Assembly (NCBI RefSeq): GCF_022668875.1
Contig: NZ_JAKGCR010000013.1
Span: forward strand, 1 to 64,000
Direction of reading: 5' to 3'
Origin: Domibacillus sp. PGB-M46
GTDB taxonomy: Bacteria; Bacillota; Bacilli; Bacillales; Domibacillaceae
Length of the DNA stretch: 64,000 nt
Made by a program: the position numbers and the translations under genes. Every line of letters starts with the position of its first letter. Positions within the stretch are counted from its first letter, which is position 1. Of the stretch, positions 51,440 to 60,322 are shown piece by piece. Below the pieces are notes generated by a model that was not told the origin of the DNA, searched no databases, and saw only the letters and a program-made list of their open reading frames with translations.

Positions 51440-51619
51440 TTAAATCACCGGGTATACCCACCCATAACGTGGATTGCAGTAATATGGGGGCCTTGCGCCT
51501 ATTTTCGGCACTTGAATGCTTGCACCCTCTGCCGTGTACATAATTCGTTCTTTTTCATTAGACTGTTGAACAAGCAGCAGTCTGACCTGGCCATGTACTT
51601 CATAAGCCTGCACGTGCAT
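51440..51619 (-). CDS. Small uncharacterised protein, 59 aa
   Basis: A 60-codon frame (59 aa plus TAA) on the minus strand with ATG at 51619 and the ribosome site GGGAGGAAG directly before it. The protein begins [20 protein letters not shown] and ends [16 protein letters not shown], rich in Tyr/Pro near the end with a single Cys. No family recognised. It sits between the SDR gene (divergent) and the MBL gene (same direction). Confidence 0.65.
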   Translation of the reverse strand: MHVQAYEVHGQVRLLLVQQSNEKERIMYTAEGASIQVPKIGARPPYYCNPRYGWVYPVI

Positions 51620-51763
51620 CTTCCTCCCTTCTGTTTCGTTTCTCCTTACTTTATTCAGCTGTCATTTAAATGGACTCTGGCTTCGCTTCGAAACATTCAC
51701 CACAAATGCCTATCTTACATAAAGTGTGATAGGTCATTTTCAAATAAGGAGGGGTTTTCCATT

Positions 51764-52699
51764 TTGAATGATAAAACAGATAAGAACCAAAACGGGTCTC
51801 CACATTCGTATCCTCTTTACCCTAATTACGGAAAAATAACACAATATGAAGATGTTTCGCTTACGGTTCCAGAACAGCGTCAGCTGCGACAGCCCGGGTT
51901 GGAAAAGTGGATGGTGCCCCGCCCAATTGTAGAAAATCCAAATGAAAAAGGAAGCGGAAAGCTGAAAGGAAAAACGGCCCTAATCACAGGAGGAGACAGT
52001 GGCATCGGAGCCGCCGTGGCCATTGCTTTTGCCAAAGAAGGAGCCAATGTGGCGATTGCTTATTTGGATGAGCATGAAGATGCCGAGCGGACCAAAAACA
52101 GAATCCAGGAGCTCGGACAGTCTTGCTTACTGCTGCCGGGTGATCTCGGAAAAAAAGAGCAATGTGCTGCCATTGTAGAAAACACCGTAAAAACATTTGG
52201 CGGTCTTGATGTGCTGTGCAATCACGTCGGCATTCAATTTCAGCAGCTCAGCCTGCTCGATATTACAGACGAACAATTTGATCTTACCTTTAAAATTAAT
52301 ATTTATTCTCACTTTTACACAACGCGGGCCGCTCTTCCCCATTTGAAAGCAGGCAGTTCGATTATTAACACTTCTTCCGTTACGGCTTACCGGGGCCATA
52401 AGGAATTGGTTGATTATTCGTCTACCAAAGCAGCAAATATTGGTTTTACACGGGCTCTAGCCAACAACGTTATCAGCCAGGGAATCCGCGTAAACGCTGT
52501 GGCACCCGGCCGCGTATGGACTCCTCTTATTCCGGCAAGCTTTTCAGCAGACCAGGTTCCGCTCGTTAATAACCTGATGGACCGCCAGGGGCAGCCGTTT
52601 GAACTGGCCCCTGCTTACGTATATCTTGCTTCCGACGATTCACGGTATATGACCGGGCAGACTATTCACGTTAATGGAGGCGAATGGACTTCTTCATAA
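51764..52699 (+). CDS. SDR family oxidoreductase (YhdF/YhxC-like)
   Basis: A 311-aa classical short-chain dehydrogenase with an N-terminal extension (about 1-65, [20 protein letters not shown]). Cofactor loop [12 protein letters not shown] (near 77), then catalytic Ser in [11 protein letters not shown] and YSSTKAAN near 223. Similar proteins in Bacillus are spore or stress associated, with unknown substrates. The TTG at 51764 follows AGGAGGGG by 9 bp; the frame upstream lacks a ribosome site. Confidence 0.85.
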   Translation: MNDKTDKNQNGSPHSYPLYPNYGKITQYEDVSLTVPEQRQLRQPGLEKWMVPRPIVENPNEKGSGKLKGKTALITGGDSGIGAAVAIAFAKEGANVAIAYLDEHEDAERTKNRIQELGQSCLLLPGDLGKKEQCAAIVENTVKTFGGLDVLCNHVGIQFQQLSLLDITDEQFDLTFKINIYSHFYTTRAALPHLKAGSSIINTSSVTAYRGHKELVDYSSTKAANIGFTRALANNVISQGIRVNAVAPGRVWTPLIPASFSADQVPLVNNLMDRQGQPFELAPAYVYLASDDSRYMTGQTIHVNGGEWTSS

Positions 52700-52727
52700 C
52701 GACTATCTTGAAAAAATAAACAAAGAA

Positions 52728-52923
52728 AAGGAGACAGCATTCAGCTGCCCCCTGTGAGAGCATGGACAAAGTAAGAAAGCGCCTGCTCTTCCAGGAACGC
52801 CGCCAGCCGGGAAGCGGAGTGACCTTTTCGGGTCATGAGCATTCACAGACGGCAAGTGACGCCAAAAGCGGGCATTTGCCAACATCCGAAAAAGGAGACA
52901 GCGTTCAGCTGTCTCCTTTTTCG
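52728..52923 (-). repeat. Terminator-flanked intergenic element, copy B
   Basis: On the minus strand after the ArsD-like gene: terminator GGAGACAGCTGAACGCTGTC with T5, then an element from TGTTGGCAAATGCCCGC to GCTTTCTTACTTTGTCC, then a second, partly decayed copy of the same terminator (GGGGCAGCTGAATGCTGTCT, then CCTTTTCTTT). The core is nearly identical to copy A, lacking about 16 bp of it. Confidence 0.8.
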
Positions 52924-52934
52924 GCTTATTCGTT

Positions 52935-53255
52935 TTACTTCTGTAAACTGCCCGCTTTTGCACCCAGCCATTCTGCAAATTCAGCATCCGTAGGATACAT
53001 GCGTTCTTTCACTACTTCTCCGTTCAGAAAAATAATCGGCAAAATTCCCGGTCCTTTTTCTTGCATAAGTGTATGTACCGTTTCATTTTCTAAAAAAGCC
53101 TCTGAATGGTCCGCTAAGTTAAAGCGTTTAATATGGGCTCCTTTTTCCTGCCACATATGAACGGAAGCGGCCACACGGGCGAGCTCAGGGTCTACGCGTG
53201 GACCGCATGTGCCAGAACAGCACATGGCCGGGTCGAAAATATGAATGGTTGTCAT
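52935..53255 (-). CDS. arsD: ArsD-like arsenic metallochaperone family protein (orphan)
   Basis: A 106-aa thioredoxin-fold protein. The N-terminus IHIFDPAMCCSGTCGPRVDP matches the ArsD family, which carries trivalent arsenic or antimony to the ArsA pump. The vicinal CC and a third Cys are present, but only three residues lie between them instead of the usual four. No arsR, arsA, arsB or arsC gene is nearby. ATG at 53255 with GAGGGG. Confidence 0.82.
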   Translation of the reverse strand: MTTIHIFDPAMCCSGTCGPRVDPELARVAASVHMWQEKGAHIKRFNLADHSEAFLENETVHTLMQEKGPGILPIIFLNGEVVKERMYPTDAEFAEWLGAKAGSLQK

Positions 53256-53419
53256 TCTATTCCCCTCTTTCTTCATTTGCTAAAAGTATACACCGTTTTA
53301 GACAGCGCTTTCAATGATAGATTTTTGATAAAAAAGGACATTACGCCTTTATAATTTTAAAAAACAATTCTATAGATCGTCTTGATTTCATACATTATCA
53401 TATTAGAGAAGATTTTTGT

Positions 53420-53434
53420 TAATAATTATTATAA
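53420..53434. promoter_or_regulatory. Candidate PerR box
   Basis: TAATAATTATTATAA matches the 7-1-7 PerR consensus TTATAATnATTATAA with one mismatch, just upstream of the katA -35 element. Confidence 0.7.
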
Positions 53435-53441
53435 ATAAATA

Positions 53442-53469
53442 TTGACTTTCGTTTGAGAAGTGTTATCAT
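53442..53469 (+). promoter_or_regulatory. SigA promoter of katA
   Basis: TTGACT and TATCAT are separated by 16 bp, 38 bp before the katA start. Confidence 0.78.
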
Positions 53470-53506
53470 TTACTTACAGCAAACAATAACTGATGAGGTG
53501 ATTTCT

Positions 53507-54964
53507 TTGATCGAAAAAAGCAATCGTTTAACAACCAGCTGGGGTGCTCCTGTTGGGGATAATCAAAACTCACAAACAGCGGGAGATCGCGGCCCTACTT
53601 TAATTCAAGATGTTCATTTGCTTGAAAAACTAGCTCACTTCAACCGCGAACGCGTACCCGAGCGCGTTGTTCACGCAAAAGGCGCTGGTGCACACGGCTA
53701 CTTTGAAGTAACAAATGATGAAATCTCAAAATATACAAAAGCAGACTTTTTATCCGAAGCAGGCAAACGTACGCCGATGTTTATCCGCTTCTCAACCGTT
53801 GCTGGTGAGCTTGGATCAGCTGATACAGTTCGCGATCCACGCGGCTTTGCAGTTAAGTTTTATACAGAGGAAGGCAACTATGATATTGTCGGAAACAACA
53901 CACCTGTGTTTTTCATTCGCGACGCGATTAAATTCCCTGACTTTATCCATACACAAAAACGCCATCCGCAAACGCACTTGAAAAATCCTACAGCCGTTTG
54001 GGATTTCTGGTCTTTATCACCTGAATCACTTCATCAGGTTACGATTTTAATGTCTGACCGCGGTATCCCGGCAACGCTCCGTCATATGCATGGATTCGGC
54101 AGCCATACCTTTAAATGGGTAAATGCTGAAGGACAAGCTGTCTGGGTGAAATACCACTTTAAAACAGACCAAGGTGTAAAAAATCTGGATGTAGATGTTG
54201 CCGCAAAACTAGCTGGTGAAAATCCGGATTATCATACAGAAGACTTATTTAACGCTATTGAAAACGGTGATTTCCCATCATGGACATTGTATGTGCAAAT
54301 TATGCCATACGAAGACGCCAATACGTACAAATGGGATCCATTCGATGTCACAAAAGTATGGTCACAAAAAGACTATCCATTAATCGAAGTTGGTAAAATG
54401 ACACTGGACCGCAATCCAGAAAACTATTTTGCAGAAGTTGAGCAGGCTACATTCTCACCAGGTACTCTTGTTCCAGGCATTGAGCCGTCACCAGACAAAA
54501 TGCTTCAAGGCCGCTTGTTCGCCTATGCAGATGCGCACCGCTACCGTGTTGGTGCTAACCATAATACACTGCCAATCAACTCGCCAAAATGCCCATACCA
54601 CAACTATCAGCGCGACGGCCAAATGCGCTTCGACGGCAATGGCGGCAAGTCGGTTTATTATGAGCCAAACAGCTTTGGCGGCCCGGCTGAAACACCGGAA
54701 GCGAAGCTGACACCATTTGAGGTGCAAGGCCTTGCAGGCCAGCATAGCTACAGCCATGATGACCATTACACACAAGCAGGCGACTTGTACCGTTTATTGT
54801 CTGAAGATGAGCGCACACGCCTTGTCAACAACATCGTTGGCGCAATGAAACCGGTAGAGCGTGAAGACATTAAGCTCCGCCAGATCGCCCATTTCTATAA
54901 AGCAGATCCGGAATACGGCACACGCATTGCAGAAGGGCTTGGCCTTGCCGTTCCAGCTCAGTAA
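53507..54964 (+). CDS. katA: Vegetative catalase KatA
   Basis: A 485-aa monofunctional haem catalase. The distal His lies in [16 protein letters not shown], the Asn in [20 protein letters not shown], and the haem Tyr in [15 protein letters not shown] (near 342). The sequence follows B. subtilis KatA closely. TTG start at 53507 with GAGGTGA 5 bp upstream. A PerR-like box fits peroxide induction. Confidence 0.97.
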   Translation: MIEKSNRLTTSWGAPVGDNQNSQTAGDRGPTLIQDVHLLEKLAHFNRERVPERVVHAKGAGAHGYFEVTNDEISKYTKADFLSEAGKRTPMFIRFSTVAGELGSADTVRDPRGFAVKFYTEEGNYDIVGNNTPVFFIRDAIKFPDFIHTQKRHPQTHLKNPTAVWDFWSLSPESLHQVTILMSDRGIPATLRHMHGFGSHTFKWVNAEGQAVWVKYHFKTDQGVKNLDVDVAAKLAGENPDYHTEDLFNAIENGDFPSWTLYVQIMPYEDANTYKWDPFDVTKVWSQKDYPLIEVGKMTLDRNPENYFAEVEQATFSPGTLVPGIEPSPDKMLQGRLFAYADAHRYRVGANHNTLPINSPKCPYHNYQRDGQMRFDGNGGKSVYYEPNSFGGPAETPEAKLTPFEVQGLAGQHSYSHDDHYTQAGDLYRLLSEDERTRLVNNIVGAMKPVEREDIKLRQIAHFYKADPEYGTRIAEGLGLAVPAQ

Positions 54965-54969
54965 ACAAA

Positions 54970-55006
54970 AAAAGAGGTATCCGCAAACGGGCGGAATACC
55001 TCTTTT
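54970..55006 (+). terminator. katA terminator
   Basis: AAAAGAGGTAT pairs with ATACCTCTTTT, with a further internal CGC/GCG stem. Confidence 0.9.
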
Positions 55007-55030
55007 ACTTTGAAAAGGAGTGAACATTCA

Positions 55031-55144
55031 TTGAAAAAAGCCCAAATTTGTCCTGACTGCCAAATGGCTATGAAAAAGCTAAAGCACAGTACTTTATGCG
55101 GATGCGGTATTAAACTTACAACGATCAGCCGCTCAAAGCGTTAA
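55031..55144 (+). CDS. Small putative zinc-ribbon protein, 37 aa
   Basis: A 37-codon frame starting at TTG 55031 with AAAGGAG 10 bp upstream. It encodes KKAQICPDCQMAMKKLKHST and then LCGCGIKLTT. The CPDC and CGCG pairs form a likely zinc-binding four-Cys ribbon. The stop overlaps the end of the convergent phosphodiesterase gene by 4 bp. It follows the katA terminator, so it has its own or readthrough expression. Confidence 0.6.
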   Translation: MKKAQICPDCQMAMKKLKHSTLCGCGIKLTTISRSKR

Positions 55145-55863
55145 CGAAACCGTTCAGGAAAATCGGTAATAAGCGCTTCTACCGGCACACCGCTGCTCCG
55201 AATCCGCTCCCACTCTTTTGGATGGTTAATTGTATAGAGACGAAGAAGCATGCCGCTGTCAACAGCTTCCCTTCCATAGCCGCTAAGCGCATAGGATGAC
55301 TGTGTATGAAGGGCCCTTAAACCAAGCTCTTTCGCTCTTGCCAATGCATCACGGCGTATTTTCCAAATAAGTCCTGCAACTGCTATGTACGGGTCCAGCT
55401 CAATCACCCGCTTAATGCTGTCGAAGTTAAACGAAGAAATAATGATTCTCTCCCGCATCTGGTAAGCGCCAGCCAAATCCAGCACTTGCTTTTCGATTCC
55501 GTGGTAAGGTACTTTATTGGTTTTAAGTTCAATATTGATCTGCAGCTTATTTCCTGCCGCCCATTTAAAAAATTCATCGAGCGTTGGGATTTTTTCACCT
55601 GAGTAAGACGGACTGAACCAGCTTCCTGCATCAAGCTGTGCCAATTCATCCAGCGTCATTCGCCCAATGGCTCCCCTGCCGTTTGTTGTCCGATTAACGG
55701 TTTCATCATGAATAATGACAAGCTCTCCATCCCTTGTCATTTGTACATCGAGTTCAATGCCGTCTGCCCCTTTTTGAGCAGCTGCCCGGAAAGCGGCCAT
55801 TGTATTTTCGGGGCATGTTCCGCTTGCACCGCGATGGGCAAAAATGACCGGCTTTTGGTTCAT
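55141..55863 (-). CDS. Glycerophosphodiester phosphodiesterase (UgpQ/GlpQ type, cytosolic)
   Basis: A 240-aa GDPD-family TIM barrel that hydrolyses glycerophosphodiesters to glycerol-3-phosphate and an alcohol. Catalytic and metal residues lie in FAHRGASGTCPENTMAAF (near 8) and GIELDVQMTRDGELVIIHDE (near 35). No signal peptide, so it is cytosolic. Confidence 0.92.
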   Translation of the reverse strand: MNQKPVIFAHRGASGTCPENTMAAFRAAAQKGADGIELDVQMTRDGELVIIHDETVNRTTNGRGAIGRMTLDELAQLDAGSWFSPSYSGEKIPTLDEFFKWAAGNKLQINIELKTNKVPYHGIEKQVLDLAGAYQMRERIIISSFNFDSIKRVIELDPYIAVAGLIWKIRRDALARAKELGLRALHTQSSYALSGYGREAVDSGMLLRLYTINHPKEWERIRSSGVPVEALITDFPERFR

Positions 55864-55978
55864 GCTGATCTCTCCTTTTTATATCATCCTCTTTATCTTA
55901 TGTTAAATGAAAGAAGAAGCGCCAGTTTTGAGCGATGCGCTGCAAGGGCTCTATATGTTAAATCGGTTTTCCTAATAA

Positions 55979-56010
55979 AAATGGCTTCCTTGTGCGGAAG
56001 CCGGTTTTTT
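55979..56010 (-). terminator. Terminator after the rRNA methyltransferase gene
   Basis: GGCTTCC and GGAAGCC pair around TTGTGC, with A/T tracts on both sides. Confidence 0.85.
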
Positions 56011-57208
56011 ATTTCTTTTTAATTTTTACAAACATCACTTTTAAATAATGGCCTTCAGGAAAAGCGTCTATGGTTCGAAAATCTTCTGGCAGCCCGTATT
56101 GCTCGACAATCTCATAAGCCGCTCCCTGCTCCTTGCAGGCCTCTTTAATAAACCTCTTAAATGTTTTTACATCCACAGCGCTGCTGTTTGTAGAGGCAAC
56201 AATGATGCCTTTATGCTTCGTTAACTGAATCGTTTCTTCAAGCAGCTTTGTATAATCTTTTGCTGCGCTGAAGGTCCGTTTTTTTGTTTTCGCAAAACTG
56301 GGCGGGTCGACAACAACAAGATCAAAGGTCCGCTTCTTTCGGGCAGCGTATTTAAAATATTGAAACACATCGTCCACGACGATTTCCTGCTCCGAGACAT
56401 CGATTCCGTTCGCTTCGAATTGCTGGATCGTCTTTGGCCTGCTTCGGTTGGCGACATCCACACTTGTTGTTTTTACAGCGCCTCCAAGCGCGGAAGAAAC
56501 AGAAAATGCGCCTGTATAGGAAAACATATTAAGCATTTCCGCATCTTTGGCATACCTTGTGCGGATCGCATTTCTTACTTCACGCTGATCAAGAAAAATC
56601 CCCGTCATGGCACCGTCATTTAAATCCACACAAAAATTCACGCCATTTTCTTTGATCAGCATTGGAAACTCGCCGCGTTCTCCTTCTACAAAATCATCAT
56701 CTTCAATGTACTGCCCTTTCTGGTCAAAGCGCTTTTTCTCATAAATCCCTTTGAATTCGAGCTTCTCGCGCATGGCAGTCAGGATGTCTTTCCGGAATGA
56801 GTAAATGCCCTCGCTGTACCAGTGAATAACATAAAAGCCGTCATAATAATCGATAATTAACCCGCCAATTCCGTCTCCTTCACCATTAAACAAGCGAAAA
56901 GCCGTCGTATCAGGGTCTTTCATCAGCTCCTTACGGTGCTGAAAAGCCGCCTCTATTTTGCGGCCGAAAAAAGCAGCATCGATATATTCTTCCGGCTCCC
57001 GGGTGATGACCCAGCCGATGCCTTTATTTTGTACGCCGTAATAGCCGGTACCAATATAGTTTTTTTTATCATCTAAAATACGGAGAATATCTCCTTCTTT
57101 TTTGAGTGCTTTCGGGTTTTCAACCGCCTCTTTTTCAAGAAGAGGGTATCCCGCGCGGAGCTTTGCTGCCGCTTTTTTGTTTACCTTTATATTGATCAGT
57201 GTTTTCAT
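56009..57208 (-). CDS. Class I SAM-dependent rRNA (cytosine-C5) methyltransferase, RlmI-like
   Basis: A 399-aa protein of the RlmI/YwbD family. A PUA RNA-binding domain (about 3-80) is followed by a linker and a Rossmann methyltransferase with NMFSYTGAFSVSSALGGA (near 229), LVVVDPPSFAKTKKRTF (near 304) and ASTNSSAV. In E. coli RlmI, the PPSF region binds the target base. Probably methylates 23S rRNA; the exact site is not readable. Confidence 0.88.
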   Translation of the reverse strand: MKTLINIKVNKKAAAKLRAGYPLLEKEAVENPKALKKEGDILRILDDKKNYIGTGYYGVQNKGIGWVITREPEEYIDAAFFGRKIEAAFQHRKELMKDPDTTAFRLFNGEGDGIGGLIIDYYDGFYVIHWYSEGIYSFRKDILTAMREKLEFKGIYEKKRFDQKGQYIEDDDFVEGERGEFPMLIKENGVNFCVDLNDGAMTGIFLDQREVRNAIRTRYAKDAEMLNMFSYTGAFSVSSALGGAVKTTSVDVANRSRPKTIQQFEANGIDVSEQEIVVDDVFQYFKYAARKKRTFDLVVVDPPSFAKTKKRTFSAAKDYTKLLEETIQLTKHKGIIVASTNSSAVDVKTFKRFIKEACKEQGAAYEIVEQYGLPEDFRTIDAFPEGHYLKVMFVKIKKK

Positions 57209-57304
57209 TCCAGCCCCCTGAACGCTTTTTTCTTTATCTTATCAGAACCTGTGTACAAACAGCATGTTTTAATGATTAGGATGCCAGTAAGCAGGTATAT
57301 ATGA

Positions 57305-59449
57305 CTACTGTTTTTTTGAGGCTTTAAATTCAAATTGAACAGTGCCTTCATTTTTATCTTTCCAAACGAGATAAGCATCAAATGGCTGCTTTCCTTTAAA
57401 GCCTTTGATTAAGTTCGTTTTTCCTTTATCAAGAAGCTTTTTTACATTCGCTGCACTGATTGACTTGCCGAGCATTTTTTTGCCGAGTATAAACCCGCAT
57501 TTCGACGATTGGTAAGCGGAACAGCCATAAAATTTCCCTTTATCAATAACAGCGCTTCCGCATCTCGGGCATGCACCGAGCGGCTGATGATCACGTGCGG
57601 CCGGCTTAGACGGCGCATCAAATGACCAGCCGGCAGAGTGCTCGATAGCATCCTGCACAATTTTTTGGGCGAGCCGCTTTGACTGTTCAATAAACACATT
57701 GGCCGGCGCTTGTCCTTTGCCAATTTCTTTTAAGCGCTGCTCCCATCTGCCTGTTAATTCTGGTGAAGCGAGCAGCGTATTTTCCACAGCATCAATCAAG
57801 ACGAATGCCTTGGCCATCGGTACCACGCGGTGCTCTTCTATCTTCATATAGTCAAGCTGCTTCAGACGCTCGATAATATTAGAGCGTGTACTTTCCTCTC
57901 CAAGGCCGGAAACCGATTTTAATACATTGCCAAGCTCTTTATCCTCCACTGTGTAACCGACATTTTTCATGGCGGTAATAAGTTCCCCTTCTGTGTACCG
58001 TTTCGGCGGGACGGTTTTTCCTTCCACGACTTTTACATCCTCTGCTATGCCTTTTTGTCCTTCTTTCACATTCGGCAGCAACACATCCTCTTTTTCCTTT
58101 TCAAACAAAACCGGACGCCACCCGGGCTCAATCAGCCGCTTCCCGTTCGTCACAAAGATGTGCGGCCCGACCGCTGTTCGGATCGTCGAATGTGCAAACA
58201 GGGCCGGGTTATAATGGGCAGCAATCAATGAACGAGCAATGAGATCATAAATCTTTCGCTCATCACCGCTTAATGAGTGAAGAGCCGGAACTTTTTCTGT
58301 TGGAATGATGGCATAATGATCGCTTACTTTTTTCGAGTCTACGTATCGTTTATCCGATAGGATGGAACGTGTTGTCCCGGCGGCCCATTGCTCGTACGGC
58401 TCGAGCTGGGATAACTTCCTTAAGATAGCTGGAAAAGCCGCAGCTTCTTCTGGATTTACATGATTGCTGTCGGTCCGGGGATAGGTCACGTAAGACCGCT
58501 CATAAAGAGCCTGCGTCACCTCCAATGTTTTCTTTGGCGAAAAATTAAACCGCTTGTTCGCAAGTGCCTGCAGAGTGGATAAACTGTGAAAAGCAGGCGG
58601 CGGCACCGGTTTGTTTTCCGTTTTCACTTCTACTGCTTCCGCTTCTTTTCCCATGCACTCGTCCCGGATTGCTTCTGCATTCTCTCGTTCATAAAAGCGC
58701 GTTTCTTTTTCTTTTATCCATTTTCCTTCATATAAAGCTCCATCCATGTTAAAAGACGCGACTACTTCATAAAATGGCTTGGATACAAAGGCAAGAATCT
58801 CTTTTTCCCGCTTGACGACAAGGGCAAGCGTAGGAGTCTGCACGCGCCCGACGGCATATACATCCCGCCCCGCTCCTTTTGTTTTAGACTGAATTAAGAG
58901 CGTATAAGCACGGCTCGCATTCATGCCAATGAGCCAGTCTGCGTAGCTGCGGGCCATCGCTTCGTGGTAAAGCGGCATTGTCTCTTCGATAGGCCGCAGA
59001 TTGGCAAAAGCCTGCTCCACGGCTCTCGGTGTTAAGCTGCTTACCCAAAGACGCCGCATCGGTTTATTAACACCGGACATGCGGACAACGAGCTGCACAA
59101 TGAGCTCTCCCTCACGTGCCGGGTCGCCCGCGGAAATAATTTCGGTTACGGCCGGATTTCGAATAATCTCTTTGACTGCTTTGAACCGGCTTGTTTTAGC
59201 TGGGATGATTTTATATTTAAATGTTTCTGGAATCATTGGCAGTGTTTCAAGATGCCACCTTTTTAATTTAGGGTCCATTTCATGCGGCGGTACAATTTCA
59301 AACAAGTGGCCGCTGCACCAGGCGAGCAGTGCCCCATCTGGAAATGTTTCACATGGGGCAATCTCAATGTGTGTTCCTTTTTTCGCATGGCGGAATGGAG
59401 CGGCAAGCGCCTCGGCCTGTGATGCTTTTTCAGCAATGATCGCCTGCAT
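57305..59449 (-). CDS. topB: DNA topoisomerase III
   Basis: A 714-aa type IA topoisomerase. The TOPRIM domain begins MQAIIAEKASQAEALAAPF with metal ligands in ISAGDPAREGELIV (near 105), and the catalytic Tyr lies in SYVTYPRTDSNH (near 312). A C-terminal zinc-finger-like segment (CPRCGSAVIDKGKFYGCSAY, near 633) ends the protein. It relaxes and decatenates DNA. Confidence 0.95.
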   Translation of the reverse strand: MQAIIAEKASQAEALAAPFRHAKKGTHIEIAPCETFPDGALLAWCSGHLFEIVPPHEMDPKLKRWHLETLPMIPETFKYKIIPAKTSRFKAVKEIIRNPAVTEIISAGDPAREGELIVQLVVRMSGVNKPMRRLWVSSLTPRAVEQAFANLRPIEETMPLYHEAMARSYADWLIGMNASRAYTLLIQSKTKGAGRDVYAVGRVQTPTLALVVKREKEILAFVSKPFYEVVASFNMDGALYEGKWIKEKETRFYERENAEAIRDECMGKEAEAVEVKTENKPVPPPAFHSLSTLQALANKRFNFSPKKTLEVTQALYERSYVTYPRTDSNHVNPEEAAAFPAILRKLSQLEPYEQWAAGTTRSILSDKRYVDSKKVSDHYAIIPTEKVPALHSLSGDERKIYDLIARSLIAAHYNPALFAHSTIRTAVGPHIFVTNGKRLIEPGWRPVLFEKEKEDVLLPNVKEGQKGIAEDVKVVEGKTVPPKRYTEGELITAMKNVGYTVEDKELGNVLKSVSGLGEESTRSNIIERLKQLDYMKIEEHRVVPMAKAFVLIDAVENTLLASPELTGRWEQRLKEIGKGQAPANVFIEQSKRLAQKIVQDAIEHSAGWSFDAPSKPAARDHQPLGACPRCGSAVIDKGKFYGCSAYQSSKCGFILGKKMLGKSISAANVKKLLDKGKTNLIKGFKGKQPFDAYLVWKDKNEGTVQFEFKASKKQ

Positions 59450-59524
59450 GGCTTTTCCTCCTATCTACAAAAACAAACGTTCGATACCCTCATTATAAAG
59501 GGGTCATTTCATTTTCGCAAACGC

Positions 59525-59561
59525 AAAAGAGCGAAGCCGGCTTTGGGCTTCGCTCTTTTTT
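59525..59561 (-). terminator. Terminator of the second MBL gene
   Basis: AAAAGAGCGAAGCC and GGCTTCGCTCTTTT pair around a short loop. Confidence 0.88.
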
Positions 59562-60271
59562 CAGCTCAGTTTTCTCTCTGCCTCGCCAATTGCCTGGCGT
59601 ATGGCGCTCTCTGGATTCGTCACCATCTTGCCGTGACCCACCGCAAGAAGCGCTGGCTGAAGCGCCTGAATCCGTTTGGCACTTTCGATCGCGGTCTGTT
59701 TATCCCATGTTCCGAATGCTGGAAAAGGGAACAGCGGTTTAAATGTACCGGCAACCGCCATTCCTCCATGTGTTTGAAAAGCATCTCCAACAATCAGGTG
59801 CTTGTTCCGGGTCTCCCAAAACGACATGGAGCCCGGCGTATGGCCTGGCGTAAACACGGCTTCAAGCGAGCCGATTCGATCCCCTTCATTCAGTTCTACA
59901 TCCGGTTTTGTACTCATTCTTTTTGGAACACCGCCTTTAATAGGCTTTTGCGCTTCGCCCGCATCAACCGTCAAATCTCCTTCCAAAATCCGTGCGTCGC
60001 GTGCAGATATATAAACAGGCACATCAGGCATAAACGCTTTTAATCGATCGACTGAGCCAATATGGTCTTCATGAGCATGCGTAAGTACAATGTGTTCAAT
60101 CGGCTTGCCCAATCGTTTTACCATATTCATAATGGCAGCTGCACTAAACGGAAGGGCTGCATCAATCAACGTAAGAAATCTTTCTTCCTCAACCATATAG
60201 CAATTAACCGGAAACAGGGAGGGCATAAAAGAAATTTGATATAAACTTCCCGTTTTTTGAATGCGGACCAT
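59561..60271 (-). CDS. MBL-fold metallo-hydrolase (glyoxalase II-like)
   Basis: A 236-aa metallo-beta-lactamase-fold protein. THAHEDHIGS (near 63), FTPGHTPGSMSF (near 143), IVGDAF and VGHGK supply the metal ligands. Related to YflN/YqgX-type enzymes; substrate unknown. The ATG at 60271 has GGAGGAG upstream. Confidence 0.88.
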   Translation of the reverse strand: MVRIQKTGSLYQISFMPSLFPVNCYMVEEERFLTLIDAALPFSAAAIMNMVKRLGKPIEHIVLTHAHEDHIGSVDRLKAFMPDVPVYISARDARILEGDLTVDAGEAQKPIKGGVPKRMSTKPDVELNEGDRIGSLEAVFTPGHTPGSMSFWETRNKHLIVGDAFQTHGGMAVAGTFKPLFPFPAFGTWDKQTAIESAKRIQALQPALLAVGHGKMVTNPESAIRQAIGEAERKLS

Positions 60272-60285
60272 GACAATCTCCTCCG

Positions 60286-60322
60286 ATGAAAAATGGCTTC
60301 CGTTCAAAACGGAAGCCATTTT
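60286..60322 (-). terminator. Terminator of the SLH amidase gene
   Basis: AAAAATGGCTTCCGTT pairs with AACGGAAGCCATTTTT around a CAA loop. Confidence 0.92.

Noticed and set aside
54488-54775. Antisense open frames inside katA
   Set aside because: They follow the codon bias of katA in the other direction and have no ribosome sites.
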